Positions 7,832 to 19,700 of a DNA stretch of 64,000 nucleotides are shown here, piece by piece. The notes beneath the pieces were generated by a model that saw only the letters and a program-made list of their open reading frames with translations, did not search any database and was not told where the DNA came from. Position numbers and translations under genes: made by a program. Position 1 is the first letter of the stretch; each line of letters begins with the position of its first letter. The stretch is from Pontibacter sp. Tf4. Its GTDB lineage: Bacteria > Bacteroidota > Bacteroidia > Cytophagales > Hymenobacteraceae. The stretch spans positions 62,001 to 126,000 of the forward strand of contig NZ_JACKZC010000001.1 of NCBI RefSeq assembly GCF_014212495.1, given 5' to 3'.

Positions 7832-10800
7832 TTATTCTTTGATGAGCTTCAGCGTTTGTTTGTGGTTGCCCAGCGTTACGGTGAGCAGGTACAGGCCGCG
7901 CGGCAGGTTCTGGTTTAGCACCAGCTGCAGCACCGATGCTCCCTGGGCTACCTCCTGCTCCTGTTGCAGCACTGCTTTGCCTGCAGCTGTGTATAAAGCT
8001 ATAGTTGCTTTGCCGCTCTGCTCGGCCTTCACCCCGATCTGCACATCTTTTACAAACGGGTTAGGGTAAGCCATAAACGTGGTAGCGGTTACCTGCCCGA
8101 AATCGATGGCGCGGGGAGCGTATAGTTTTGATGTTCCGTCGTGGTCTGTTTGTTTGATGCGGTAGTGCAGCACGCCAAGTTTGCCATTGCGGTTATCGGT
8201 AAAACTATAGTTCTGGACTATGGCCGAAGTGCCTGTTTTGCTTTCTACAAAGCCAAGTTTCTGGTACGTTTTGCCATCTGCAGACACCTGCACCTCAAAG
8301 CCGGCATTGTTTTTCTCAGAGGCTGTTTTCCATTCCAGTACGGCATTCAGCCCATCCTTCCAGACTCTGAAATAAACCAGTTCCACAGGCAGCGGTATCA
8401 GGCGGCTACCCAAGGTAAAGCGGGCCAGCTTTTGCGCTCCGTTCAGGGTCACTATCTTTCCGGTTACATCCGGTTCGTTAGTAGTGGTCTCCAGTTTCCA
8501 GTTATCGGTGGTGTTGCTCAGGTTGGACGAAGAATAAATGGCCAGGTCGGTTTCTGTTAAGCCATTCAGTTCGTGGCTGTAGTATTGGAGGCTAACTGTC
8601 GCGTTCAGGTTCTGGTTTTCGCCCTGGGGCTCTACTTTATAGTTGCGCAGAATGCTGGTGCCGGATGTGCCCACGGTTGTGCCGGTTACGCGTGTTACTT
8701 TTGTTAAACCGGGTGCGCCGGCCGTAGGCGTAATACTGATGCCCAGCCCGTTAAAGGTCTCTGTGGTGTTTGCGGTAAGAGTACGTTCCGTTTCGATGGT
8801 GCCTTTTAAATAGCCCTGTGTATTGCCTGTTTCGGAGAGGGAACCGGTCGCGCCGTGCAAAATCACTTTATTGGCCGCTCCTGTCAGCAACTCCCCGGCG
8901 GTAAGGGTCAGCGCTTTCTCTACCTCTATAGTTCCGGCCAGGGTTTTAATGCCGGCAGCTGTAACGCTCAGGTTCTTATAGTTCAGGGCAGGTACCGTCT
9001 GGGTTGCGCCATCAAAAATGATCGTATTTTCTGCAGTCGTAAGGTCTGCGGTGGCAGCGCCGGCTAAAGTAAAGGCGCCATTCACAGCACTTATACCCGC
9101 AAAAGCTTTGGTACCGGAACCACTCAGGGTAAGGTTGTTATAGTTGAGCGGCAGCACCTGCTGGTTACCGGCTTTGGTATAGTTGATGGTTGTAGCATTG
9201 GTACGTGCGTCTACCGGCATCGTCCCTGTTCTGGTAAAGGCCTCTGCTATCCGGGTCTCGCCAGTGGCAAAGGTTTTAGCGCCTGTGCTGCTCAGCGTGA
9301 GGTTGTTATAGTTAAGTGCTGCCACCAGCTGCGCTCCGGCCCCGTTGTATTCTATCGTTAAGGGTGTAACTACTGTGGCTTCAGTTCCTTTTACCAGGTT
9401 GCCGGCAACGCGGGCTGTGCCTGCCTCAAATGTTGCTGTTCCTATATTTTGCAGGTGCAGATTCCCATATTGTATGCTTTTCACAAGCTGGTTGCTGCCT
9501 TCGTACACCGCAAAGCTGGCAGGGGCCAAACTATAGTTATCAAAGGTCGGCAATGTACTTGTACCAGCTACGCGCATGGTAGCAGCATCAGCAATTGTCA
9601 GTACCGATGTGCCGGTGGCTTTCTCGGTGAGGGTGCGGTTGGCAGCATTCAGGGTTCCGGTCAGTACATCTATGGTTTGCAACCCCGAAATATCTGCTGA
9701 GAGTGTAACTGCTGTAGCCGGCGCTGCTTTGGTAATACGCAGCTGGTTCATCAGCAAAGTGGATGAAGATGTTACCGTAGCCGCCACTGTGCCCGTAAAG
9801 GTTACCTGGTTTGCCGGTGCACTGAAATTGTTCCCGTTATTGGTCAGGTTACCGTACAAAATCAGATCTTTGGAAGCGCTCAGTCCGCTGCCTGTTGCTA
9901 TGGTCAGGTTATTGATGCTGGTGCCGCCTATACCCGAGCCGTTCAGGTTAGCGGCCGTATTGGTGAACAACAGGTTTGTATTCGGAGCGTTGATAATGCC
10001 GTCGGTTGTCAGGTTTCTGTCTAAGGTAAGTGTTGCGGCTGCATCGTTCAGGGTGGTATTGCCGGCAATGTACATCTGGTTGGCTACGCGGGCATCTGCC
10101 AGTAACGCTCTCGTGCCCGCACCTTGCAGCGTAAGGTTGCCATACGTTACACCGGCTATGCCAGCACTACCGCCTTCGTAAATGGTGTTGCTGTTCAGCG
10201 CCAGTGTATTTGTGCCAAAGCCAGCCGGAAAAACCGCTGTTCCATTTATCTGCAAAGTTGCATTATCGGCCAGCGACAATTGTCCGCCGGCACCGTTGCG
10301 GTTCATGGTATGGCCGTTCAGCACAAGTGTTCCGGCATCTATAGTCAGGTTACCGGTTAACGTAGAACTGCCGGTTGTTGTCAGGGTGTTGGCGGTAGTC
10401 TTTTGCAGGTTATTAAAGCTGGTAGCAGCAACCAGCTGCGCCGAACTGCCTGAAAAAACAACGGTGCTGCTGCCCGGCACAAACGACGTTGTACCTGCCG
10501 TAAGCCAGTTCCCTTTCAAGTCTATAGTTGAGGCATTGCCCTGCAGCGAGCCCGCCAGTATACTTACATGACCAGCTACCTGCAACAGAGGCACCTGCAG
10601 ATTTAAACCACCTGTGTTGGCTATAGTCAGGTTGCCGCTTATGCCTGGCGCTGTTGTGGCCGTATAGTTGGCGGTACCGGCTGTTTTGTTTATAGTTAAG
10701 TGATGATAGGGAACTGCTCCCATTTCCTGCGTGCCTGATCCGTTATAAGTTACTGTGGATGTGCCTGCTGTAAAAGAACCTGCTTCGTAAGTGTAGTTTC

Positions 10801-13273
10801 CACCAATGTTCAGGTTGCCGGATGCCAGGGAGATACTTCCGGTGCCGCGTTGCTCTATGTTACCGGTAACTATAGTTGTACCAGCTCCACTGCCAAACGA
10901 CAGGCTGTTTCCGGTGCTGCCATCATTCAAAATCAGGTTGCCGCCTATAGTTACTTGCTGGGCTCCTGCATTCAGTTGATGTTGCACACCTGCTCCTGAG
11001 CCAGTGGCTACCAGGTTATAGTTTGTGCGCAGCGAGCCCGAAGCTATAGTTAGCTGCATCTGGTTCGCGCCGAAAAACTTAATATCCCTAACCCATTCTG
11101 CTGCACTTATAGTTGGTTGTGTTTGCGGCACCAACCCACCCAGTTCAACAAAATCAGAGCTGATCGGGCCTGTAATCCCACGGGTAGGGGCGCCATCGGT
11201 CCATACCTCCCAGTTCGCTCCATCTGACCATGCTATAGTGTTTGCGCCTCCATCCCATTTGTAAGTGCTCGGGTTATCGGTCAGGGTCCAGAAACCATTT
11301 ATAGTGGCAAGGTTGTTCCGGCGCACCCAGTTTTGTGTCGCATCGTAAGCATGCCTGCTGGCATTAGACCAGGTTCCTGCCCCGGTTGGCGAATAGTATA
11401 GTTTCAGGCCATCTTCTTCACACCCGTTCAGCTCCGCATCTTTATACTGCAACTGCAGGCTGGCACTACTAAAGCTTCCGGATGGCATCTGTATTTCATA
11501 AAGCCTGTTGATCGATTTTCCGTTAACGAAACCTGTTGGCTGAAACCCCGCCGCTCCGGTCCGCATGGTTACCTCATTTATACCAGATGCTCCGGCAAAG
11601 GATAGTGTGGCAAGAGGCCCGTTAAAAGCATAACTGGTGCCGGAGGCAAAGGTGTGTAGCCGGGTTAAGGTCCCAACCACCCATCCGTTTCCTGTTCGGT
11701 TACCGAGTAGCGTTACCTTGTTTGCTCCGGTGTGTAAATCGCCGTTTGTCAGGCTTAAATTGGTGGTTGTAACATTGCTGTTAAGGGCAACATAGTTGAT
11801 GGCAGCAGTCTTGTTTATAGTTAAGCCGCTGAAAGTGGTTTCGCCGGTTATAGTGGTATTGACAGCACCATTAAACGCAACCGTGCTTGAGCCCGGCACG
11901 AAAGCACCGTTGTTAACCCAGTTGCCTGCTACCGTGTGGGTAAGCGACGTTCCGCCATTAAAAGTGGATCCGGCCCCGATTGTTACATGCCCACCTATAG
12001 TTAAGGCATTGCTGGCGGTGTAGGTAGTATTGGCTGTGCTTGTCAGGTTGCCCGCAATGGTCATGGCTTCGGCAGGCATTGTTTTGGCAACGGGGCTGCT
12101 ACCTGTCGTACTAAAAGTTAAATGCCCGTAGGTGTTGTGCTGAACTGTCTGGGCGCCTCCATAATACTCTACGGTGCTGGCCGGGCTAAACGTGCGGGAT
12201 GTAAAGTTTACCGGTGTGTTCGCAGGCCCACCTATTTTAAGGGTGGCTCCAGCTGCAACGGTAAGGCTTCCGCCCGTTGCCTGCCGCACCAGTTGGTGAG
12301 CTCCCAAATCAAGGGTAGCACTGTTTACATTTACCTGTGTATCTGTCGCTCCCGACGAAACAGTGGTAGGCCCGATAAGCCGCTTTACACCAGAACCACT
12401 TATCACGAGTTTTTGATATACTATCTGATCATATATATTCTGATCTATAGTTCCGGCATAGTCTATCGTACTGGTATGTTCTATGGTCGTTCCATTGTAA
12501 GCTATAGTTGGCTTTATAGAATAGTTGTCGAGATAATTCTGAGCTTTTACAAGAATAGTGGCTCCATTCATCAACTGAAAAGCTACTGCGGATTTGTTGC
12601 CCCAGCTGATCTTGTAATTTCCTGGATCTATGACAGCTCCCGGATGCACAATCAGGTTACCATAGTTGTAATCAGTCAGATCAATTGTAACATTGTTTTC
12701 TAAAGTAAGCCTGCCCTTTACATGAAGCTCTAAAAATTGCGTTTCTTTTGAACCGGAGATCTTTTGGTTTGTACCATTAAATTCTACATAATGTATATTT
12801 ATCCAATTCTTATTCTGAGCTACAGGTTTTTCAATATAAGTCCCATTATTAACCCAATCTCCTTTAATAAAAACTGGAGTTCTTAGGTTCTCTAAAGTAC
12901 CATTTGGCAAAATGTTCAGCGTTGTTTCAATGTGCAACCCATTTAAATTTTCGACTCTAAGGTTAGCAGGTTGCTCTCCACCCCCTATTGTTAATGAAAA
13001 ACATTCTGCTCTCTTGTTTTGCCCCTGATTAGTCTGGATAGATTCGGGTTGTTTCTGCCCCCCTGCACCATTAATAATAACATGCGTGTTAGCATCTGGC
13101 ACTGCTGCTGGGCTCCAGTTACCTGGTTCCTCCCACTTAGAGTTTATTTTTCCTGTCCAGGTTGCGGTATTGGTTTGGGCAATGGCAGTGGTGCATAAAA
13201 GAATACAAAAGGCTGCTGACAGCAACCACCCGAAAACAAGAGACCATTTAGATAAGAGTATACTTCTATCCAT
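7832..13273 (-). CDS. Giant T9SS-secreted repeat protein (1813 residues)
   Basis: A very large secreted or surface-anchored protein. A signal peptide occupies residues 1-33 (hydrophobic, ending TAIAQ). A WxG...W...NW domain follows (WTGKINSKWEEPGNWSP) and recurs in mid-protein (WDGGANTIAWSDGANWE). Most of the rest is beta-rich repeats of about 50-80 residues with the recurring core YNNLTLSxxGxKTF and Asn/Gly/Thr-rich strands (GNLTI, GAATLxI), suggesting a parallel beta-helix or adhesin stalk. A conserved segment near 1640-1730 (TASEKNNAGFEVQVS) precedes the T9SS sorting domain (YPNPF start, GxYLLTV, LKLIKE end). It is read from the minus strand. About sixteen CTATAG motifs lie inside, more than in its larger paralog. 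Function is inferred as an adhesin or matrix protein; no enzymatic motif was seen. Confidence 0.85.
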   Translation of the reverse strand: MDRSILLSKWSLVFGWLLSAAFCILLCTTAIAQTNTATWTGKINSKWEEPGNWSPAAVPDANTHVIINGAGGQKQPESIQTNQGQNKRAECFSLTIGGGEQPANLRVENLNGLHIETTLNILPNGTLENLRTPVFIKGDWVNNGTYIEKPVAQNKNWINIHYVEFNGTNQKISGSKETQFLELHVKGRLTLENNVTIDLTDYNYGNLIVHPGAVIDPGNYKISWGNKSAVAFQLMNGATILVKAQNYLDNYSIKPTIAYNGTTIEHTSTIDYAGTIDQNIYDQIVYQKLVISGSGVKRLIGPTTVSSGATDTQVNVNSATLDLGAHQLVRQATGGSLTVAAGATLKIGGPANTPVNFTSRTFSPASTVEYYGGAQTVQHNTYGHLTFSTTGSSPVAKTMPAEAMTIAGNLTSTANTTYTASNALTIGGHVTIGAGSTFNGGTSLTHTVAGNWVNNGAFVPGSSTVAFNGAVNTTITGETTFSGLTINKTAAINYVALNSNVTTTNLSLTNGDLHTGANKVTLLGNRTGNGWVVGTLTRLHTFASGTSYAFNGPLATLSFAGASGINEVTMRTGAAGFQPTGFVNGKSINRLYEIQMPSGSFSSASLQLQYKDAELNGCEEDGLKLYYSPTGAGTWSNASRHAYDATQNWVRRNNLATINGFWTLTDNPSTYKWDGGANTIAWSDGANWEVWTDGAPTRGITGPISSDFVELGGLVPQTQPTISAAEWVRDIKFFGANQMQLTIASGSLRTNYNLVATGSGAGVQHQLNAGAQQVTIGGNLILNDGSTGNSLSFGSGAGTTIVTGNIEQRGTGSISLASGNLNIGGNYTYEAGSFTAGTSTVTYNGSGTQEMGAVPYHHLTINKTAGTANYTATTAPGISGNLTIANTGGLNLQVPLLQVAGHVSILAGSLQGNASTIDLKGNWLTAGTTSFVPGSSTVVFSGSSAQLVAATSFNNLQKTTANTLTTTGSSTLTGNLTIDAGTLVLNGHTMNRNGAGGQLSLADNATLQINGTAVFPAGFGTNTLALNSNTIYEGGSAGIAGVTYGNLTLQGAGTRALLADARVANQMYIAGNTTLNDAAATLTLDRNLTTDGIINAPNTNLLFTNTAANLNGSGIGGTSINNLTIATGSGLSASKDLILYGNLTNNGNNFSAPANQVTFTGTVAATVTSSSTLLMNQLRITKAAPATAVTLSADISGLQTIDVLTGTLNAANRTLTEKATGTSVLTIADAATMRVAGTSTLPTFDNYSLAPASFAVYEGSNQLVKSIQYGNLHLQNIGTATFEAGTARVAGNLVKGTEATVVTPLTIEYNGAGAQLVAALNYNNLTLSSTGAKTFATGETRIAEAFTRTGTMPVDARTNATTINYTKAGNQQVLPLNYNNLTLSGSGTKAFAGISAVNGAFTLAGAATADLTTAENTIIFDGATQTVPALNYKNLSVTAAGIKTLAGTIEVEKALTLTAGELLTGAANKVILHGATGSLSETGNTQGYLKGTIETERTLTANTTETFNGLGISITPTAGAPGLTKVTRVTGTTVGTSGTSILRNYKVEPQGENQNLNATVSLQYYSHELNGLTETDLAIYSSSNLSNTTDNWKLETTTNEPDVTGKIVTLNGAQKLARFTLGSRLIPLPVELVYFRVWKDGLNAVLEWKTASEKNNAGFEVQVSADGKTYQKLGFVESKTGTSAIVQNYSFTDNRNGKLGVLHYRIKQTDHDGTSKLYAPRAIDFGQVTATTFMAYPNPFVKDVQIGVKAEQSGKATIALYTAAGKAVLQQEQEVAQGASVLQLVLNQNLPRGLYLLTVTLGNHKQTLKLIKE

Positions 13274-13716
13274 CTGTAACTGAAATTAAAGTAAGAGTAC
13301 CCGCCTCAGCTTTTGCCTATCGCGGTAGTTAGATTTTAATCACATCAGATTGAATTAATTCGTCTAAGCGAAGTAGTTCAATAGCGTAATTCTGTTTGTC
13401 AGATTTGGAAGCGAATATTCTATTCAGAAATTGAATTAAATCACAGGGCATTTGTACTTATGTCTTCTGTAAAGAAACCATCTTGTACCGTACTATAAAT
13501 ATATAGTAATTTACGAATACACAAAAGAATTTGTTAGGATTTTTTGTACAAATAATTTAACAGGCTTATTCACATATTCTTTCCCATGATCGAAATATAC
13601 CAGAGGCTATTTAAGAAGAGTTTATAACATAACAGACCGGTAACTATAGGCTTTATAAAACAGAAAGGCCCCCGCGTTGGCGGAGGCCTTTTCCTTGTAG
13701 TTTCAGGTATTTGCGT
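13274..13716. other. Intergenic region between the two giant T9SS genes
   Basis: A 443-bp A/T-rich gap between two minus-strand genes. The part near 13274-13640 should hold the promoter of the downstream 1813-residue gene, but I could not pick a confident TAnnTTTG box on the minus strand. One TAACTATAGG lies near 13641. The hairpin terminator of the 2590-residue gene is at 13664-13691. No repeat module or small gene was found. Confidence 0.6.
13664..13691 (-). terminator. Terminator of the 2590-residue T9SS gene
   Basis: AAAGGCC with GGCCTTT and an inner CCGC/GCGG pairing, with one bulged base on each side. It lies about 25 bp after the stop of the gene read from the minus strand. Confidence 0.82.
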
Positions 13717-16700
13717 TTATTCTTTCATCAGTTTAAGGGTCTGCACCTGCTGATTCAGTTCTATAACCAGCATATACAGCCCCGGCGCGTAAGTTCCTGA
13801 GCCCAGGTTAAGAGTATGGTCATCTTTACCAGCTTCAACCTGCAGCACTTCTTCCTTCAGTAACTGCCCGGAGACAGTGTATAGTTTAACATGCGCCTTG
13901 CCTGCCGTTGGAGTCTCAATAATGACACGCAGGTTATCGGTAAACGGATTCGGGTATACTATAGCCGGTGCAATTTTAGTTACAGTGCCATAGTCAATTA
14001 CCTTAGGTCCGTATAGTTTAAAAGTACCGTCAAAATCGATCTGTTTGAGGCGGTAATATTGCACTCCATTTTTACCGTGGCGGCTGTCTGTAAAGCTATA
14101 CTCCTGTTTAATAGCCGAAGTACCTACTCTGCTTTCTACAAAGCCTATTTTCTGGAATGTAAGGCCATCGGTAGAAACCTGCACCTCAAAGCCACTGTTG
14201 TTTCTCTCCGAAGCCGTTGCCCACTTCAGCACAGCATTGGTTCCCTGCTTAACCGCAGTAAAGCTCAGCAACTCTACAGGAAGTGGCGTTACATTGCTGC
14301 CTAAAGTCATTCTGGTCAGGCTGTTTATACCTGTGGAAGTCAATGAATTCGTGTAGGTATCAGGAGCAGCTCCCGAGTGTTTCACCCACTGATCTTGCGC
14401 CCCATTTACCCCTTGAACCAAATTATGTAAACGAAGCTCAGCTTCTTCGGCTTGCAAGCCATTCAGTTCGCTATCGAAGTATTTGAAAACGACTGTTGCA
14501 TTCAGGTTTGTGCTGTTTACCTGCTGTGTACTTGTCTGAGAGTAGGTGCTGTTACCTGCAGTTGTGGAGCCTGTAAAGGTAAAGTTTCGGTTTATGCTTT
14601 GATTACCTGTACCACCTGTTATTGCTGCTCCAGCACCTGTGTGCCGTTCCACTGTAATCTCACCTGGCGCTACAGCCGCAGTAATTTCCAAGCCCATGCC
14701 GCCAAATGTTTCGGTGGCAGTGGTCAGCGTGCGGGTTGTTTTAACCTTACCAGAAACAGAATTGCCTTCGCTTTCTATGATCCGGGCAGTCGGGGCTAAT
14801 GTAAATACTTTCCCTGTTGTAGTGATGTTACCTTTCTCAAGCTTCAGTTCCGCGGCTATGTCAGTATCATCAAGCAACGTTTTAACTCCACCTCCTGATA
14901 CCAGCAACTTACTGTATGCAATCCGGCCCGGTATATTCTGTGCGCCCGTACCGTTGAAGTCAACAGTAGCTGTGTTTGTGGTCATGTCAACAGATGCATT
15001 ATTTACTGTAAGAGCATTGGCAACTCCAGTTATGCCGGAGAAGGTTTTTATACCACCGGTACTTAGTGCCAGGTCATAGTAAGCTGTTGGTAAAACATTC
15101 TGATTACCTGTCCCATTATAGTCTACCTTAACTCCTGTGTCATCCGCATCAACAATAACAGTTTCTGCTTTGGTAAGAGCTCCGGCTATACTTAAGGTTC
15201 TATTACCTACTGCTTCAAGCTTTGCACTAAACGTTTTTGTTCCTGCATTGCTTAACACCAGGTTTTTATAGGCAAGCGGTGCTACTGTCTGATCGCCTGC
15301 ACCATTGAATTCTACTGTTTCAGGAGCTACTACTACCTGAGTAGATTCGCCTTTAACAGTTAAGCTTCCTGCTATTTTTGCAATGCTAGCACCTTCTGAG
15401 TTGTTCTCAAAAGTAGCTGTGCCAGTATTCATCAGGGCAAGATTACCATACTGCACACTCTTTACCTGCTGGTTTGCTCCGTAATATTCTACTGTACTGG
15501 CTGGAGCTAGACTAAATACATCAGCAGCAGGTAATGTACTGTTGCCTCCTACTTTTATAGTTGCCCCTGATAGCACAGCAACTGTTGTATTTACTGGAGT
15601 AATGGTAGTAACACCATCTATTGTTTCTGCTAAATCAGGATGTGCTGCTACTTCGTTTGTCTCAAAATCTAATATCCCCGATTCAACTGATACGTTAAGA
15701 AGTTTATCTATATTAGCCTTCAGTGCAACCTTTAGTGTCTGGTCGGCTTTAGATACTCTTATATTCGACAAGCTAAGCGGCACCTTTGGAGTTGCAGCCA
15801 TTCCAGTAGGCGCTGAAATGTCTGATGGACCAGCACCTACAAAACATATTGTTGCGCTACTTGCATTAAAGGAGCTTCCATTATGTGTCAGGTTACTGTA
15901 CAGGTTTACATTGTTATTAACGGTAAGCTTTGAATTTGATGTCGTTACAATGTTACCTAAGCTAGTAATGCCTGTACCATTTATATTAGCGTTTTCATCA
16001 GTAAAAGTAAAAGTTGCCCTTCCTGCGGCCAAAGTTCCATTATTTACCAGATTACCACCTATGTAATAGTTGATTTTCAGCGAATCTCCATTTACTGGAT
16101 TATAAACGAGGTTTGAACCACCCTTAAAGGTAACTCCTGCACCAATTGTTAAATTACCGGTAATGTTCCAGGCACCACCTAATAGTGGCATCAAGGTTTT
16201 ATGTAGTGCCTCTCCTTTTACACCAAAAGCACTTGTGTTCGCTATAGTTAAGTTATTTAGAGTGGTCGGCACCGCTCCCAATAAGGCAACTGGCTCTGTT
16301 CCACCTATTCTCAAAGTGCCTGAGCTTTGGAATGCATCACCGCTAGTACCGAACTTCAAAGGATAATATGGCTTTGTAGGTAACAAATCAACTATTCCCT
16401 GATTTATAGGGCTAAAATCAATCAGGCCGGAGCTTGTGATCGTCCCTTCATTTGATATACCTGTGTATATGGTATGTGTATAACTTCCTCCATGAAACTT
16501 AGCTCCAGAAGTTACAGTTAGCACTCCTCCGACTGTCCAGTTAACGCTTGTGGTTACACCACCCGTATTGCTGATTACTACGTTTCCGAACAATGGTGCG
16601 GCAGTAGAGTTTAATACGGGAGAAACAGTGCCAGCGAATATTACAGTCGGAGGTCCGGCTGCCCCAGGTATAATTGGTGCTAACAACTGAATTGTTTGTG

Positions 16701-19700
16701 GTCCAGTCCCAGCAAAAATTGCTTGACCGCTCGCCTTTAAAATTCCGGTATTTATAAAATCCCCAACTACTTGTACTAATCCTTTAGCAGCATCTAAAGC
16801 ACCCTTAATATCTACTTTACCAGCAATTACCATCACCGGATTAAGTGTTGGGTTTGCAGTACCTTCTAAAGTTTCTAACTTGTATTTCGCTCCGTCCTGA
16901 ACAATCAGGTTATAAAAATTCAATTGATTTGTAGGTGCTGAATTAGTGCCCGCTGTACCTTTCAGGACCTTTTCGGTGCCATCAGAAGAAGCCAAGATAA
17001 GTGTACTTGCACCTCCTTGCTGGGTTGTTCCGTAGTTGATGAAGTTATCGCTAATTGTTAAGGTCTTTCCGTTTGCATTAAATATGGCTGAACTGTTAAT
17101 TATAAGTTCTCCGGTTGCACCAGTTGTTCCTTCTAACTTCTTAGCAAAACCATTGCTGCCGCCGTTAGAAAAAACTAATTTACCATAGTTCAGCGCCCTA
17201 ACATTTTGCTCAACAGTAGAGCCTGAATAAAGCACTGTACTACTACGATCTATTGTACTAGTGGTAAAGTTGGCAGGGAAGTTATCAGCGCCCTTCAGAT
17301 CCAGACTAGCTCCTGCTGCAATAGTTAAGACACCACCAACGGTACTTCTGTTCATGGTAAAAGATTCCAGGTTTAGGATCCCCCGCTCCAAAGTCACATT
17401 ACCATTCACAGCGAGATTACCTGCTACTGAAGCACCGGTTGCTGAAGTATTCTTAAAGACAAGATTGTTGAATGAAGATGCTGTTATAGTTTGAACTACC
17501 GTACCTTCAAATATAACAGTGCCTGTGCCAGGCACAAAGCTACCAATAGTTCTATACCAGTTGCCTTTTAAATTAATATTAGAATTTGTGGCGTTAAGCA
17601 ATCCAGTAGTATTTGTTCCAGAATTCCCGATTACCACATTCCCGTTAATCGTTACAGTACCAGGCGCGTCTAAAGCTGCTTGTAATACTAACGTACCATT
17701 GAATACATTTAAATTACCAGCTATAGTTCTGCTGCCTGTAGTACTGTATTGTGCTGCACCACTGGCTTTCTCTATTGTAAGATTGTAATAGGGCACATTT
17801 GCAACGGTTTGCGCTGCGCCGCCATTATAAATTACAGTACCCATAGCAGTAGTAAACTTACCTGTTCCCAGTGCAGCCTTATTATAGTCTCCACCCACGT
17901 ACAGGTTACCACTGCCAATGTATATGTTCGCCTTATCCTGGTTTATCGAGCCCTTAGCCACAATATTACCTGCTGATTTTTTCAGGTGCACTACCTGATT
18001 ATCACTCTCCAGAATTAAGCTACCATTTATAGTCAGGTCTCGGTTTGCTGTTCTGATTTCATGCTTGGCTGTACCTGCTCCAATAGCTGCTAAGTTACCT
18101 CTTACAAGTAAGCTATAGGCTGGAACAGCAGTTGCAGTTGAATCTATAGATAGCGTCATGCCTGCATTAGGTTTGAACTGCAGACCTTTCACTTTCGCTT
18201 CTGACCGGATAACGGGCTGACGGTTATTAACTGGCGCAACAGAGCCTAATTCAACTATATCAGATGTTCCAGGAGCAGGTTTACTAACAATTAAATCACC
18301 CTTTGCATCATATGCTGACCAGTTAGCCGGAACTTCCCATGCATCACTCACACTACCATTCCATACATACAAGTTAGATTGGTCTGTTAAGGTCCAGAAG
18401 CGGTTCAGGTCAGTAATATTTTTTCTCGCTACTCTATTCTCATCAATATTCCAGTCGTGCTTTAGGCCAGAATCCCAACTCGTAGAACTATTCTCTGAAG
18501 TAGAATTTGCTAGCTTCAGGCCTTCTTCGTCCTCGCGCTCTGTGTTACCATTAAGTTCTGACTCTTCGTACTGTATCTGGAAAATAGCCTTCTTATAAGC
18601 ACCATTTTCCACTTTAACTTTATACAGTCTATTTATTGGCACCCCGCTGGTTACTCCCTGCACAATCTGTGGTACTGAAGTAACCGAGATGCTTGTTATT
18701 TTGCTAGTAATGTTTGATGTTTGAGCATCAATATTCGGGAAGATTATTTTAACAAGCGGGCCATTAAAGCTATAGCCATCCGTTGCAGTAACCGTTATTC
18801 TTTCATCAGCCCGGTTATCTACGATTTCCTGCTGCTGAAATCCCTCAGTCAGTTCCCGTGTTATCGTTCCAATTACCCAGCCGTTACCTATCCGGTCTTG
18901 TAGCACTTTAACTTTGATGGCTGAAGCGCCAAACGGATCCACACCTGATTTTATAGTCGATATAGAGCCTTTAGTTAAGTTGAGCGTGTTAGTCGTTATA
19001 TTAACTTCTGTAGTAACTACACTGGCAACCGTTTTGTCTAAAGTAAGGGTAGCAACAACTATAGCTGCAGCCGTAGTCGGGCCAGAGATTTTTGCATCAG
19101 AAGTTCCAGCAAATATGAGACTGCTGTTTGCGCCTGAATATATTCCGTTGTGTACCCAATCTCCATAAAGCGTATGTATATAGCTTCCTGCAGTAAGAGA
19201 TACTCCACTATCTATAGTTAGTGTACCGAGTGTGGCAATATTTCCGGCCGCTGTTTTCGTCGCTGACACACCAGCTTTCGACAATTCTAAATGATAGTAA
19301 GTAAAGTTATTTACAGTTTGTCCGTCTCCGTTATAAACTACTGTGTTTGGAGCTGTTGCAATAAAATTTCCGGTGAGTCCGGTAAATGCGCCTTTCACAC
19401 TCATCTTAGAGGCTGGCGCCATAGTAAGTGTAGTTCCGTCTGTTATAGTTACATTATTCAATTTATGAATACCACCAAAGGTTGAGTTTCCATTAAAAGT
19501 GACGGTTCCTGCAGTAGCCTCCAGGTTATTACCACTCAGGTTAGACCTGATAAAAAGATTTGTGCCTGTTTCAACGACCGCGTTTGTAGTAGCACGGGCG
19601 ATGTTTAAATTAAAGAACTGCGTGACCCCGGCACCAGCATGAGAAATTGCATACTTAACTGATGGGTTTAAAGTGCCCATCGTCACTGTACCGGCTGTGG

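Noticed and set aside
9576-10181. Open reading frame of 201 codons on the plus strand inside the 1813-residue T9SS gene
   Set aside because: It lies wholly opposite a continuous gene with signal peptide and sorting domain, has low-complexity Val/Ala/Ser composition mirroring the repeats, and has no start context.
15542-16066. Open reading frame of 174 codons on the plus strand inside the 2590-residue T9SS gene
   Set aside because: Antisense shadow of the repeat region with similar composition bias; no recognisable domain.
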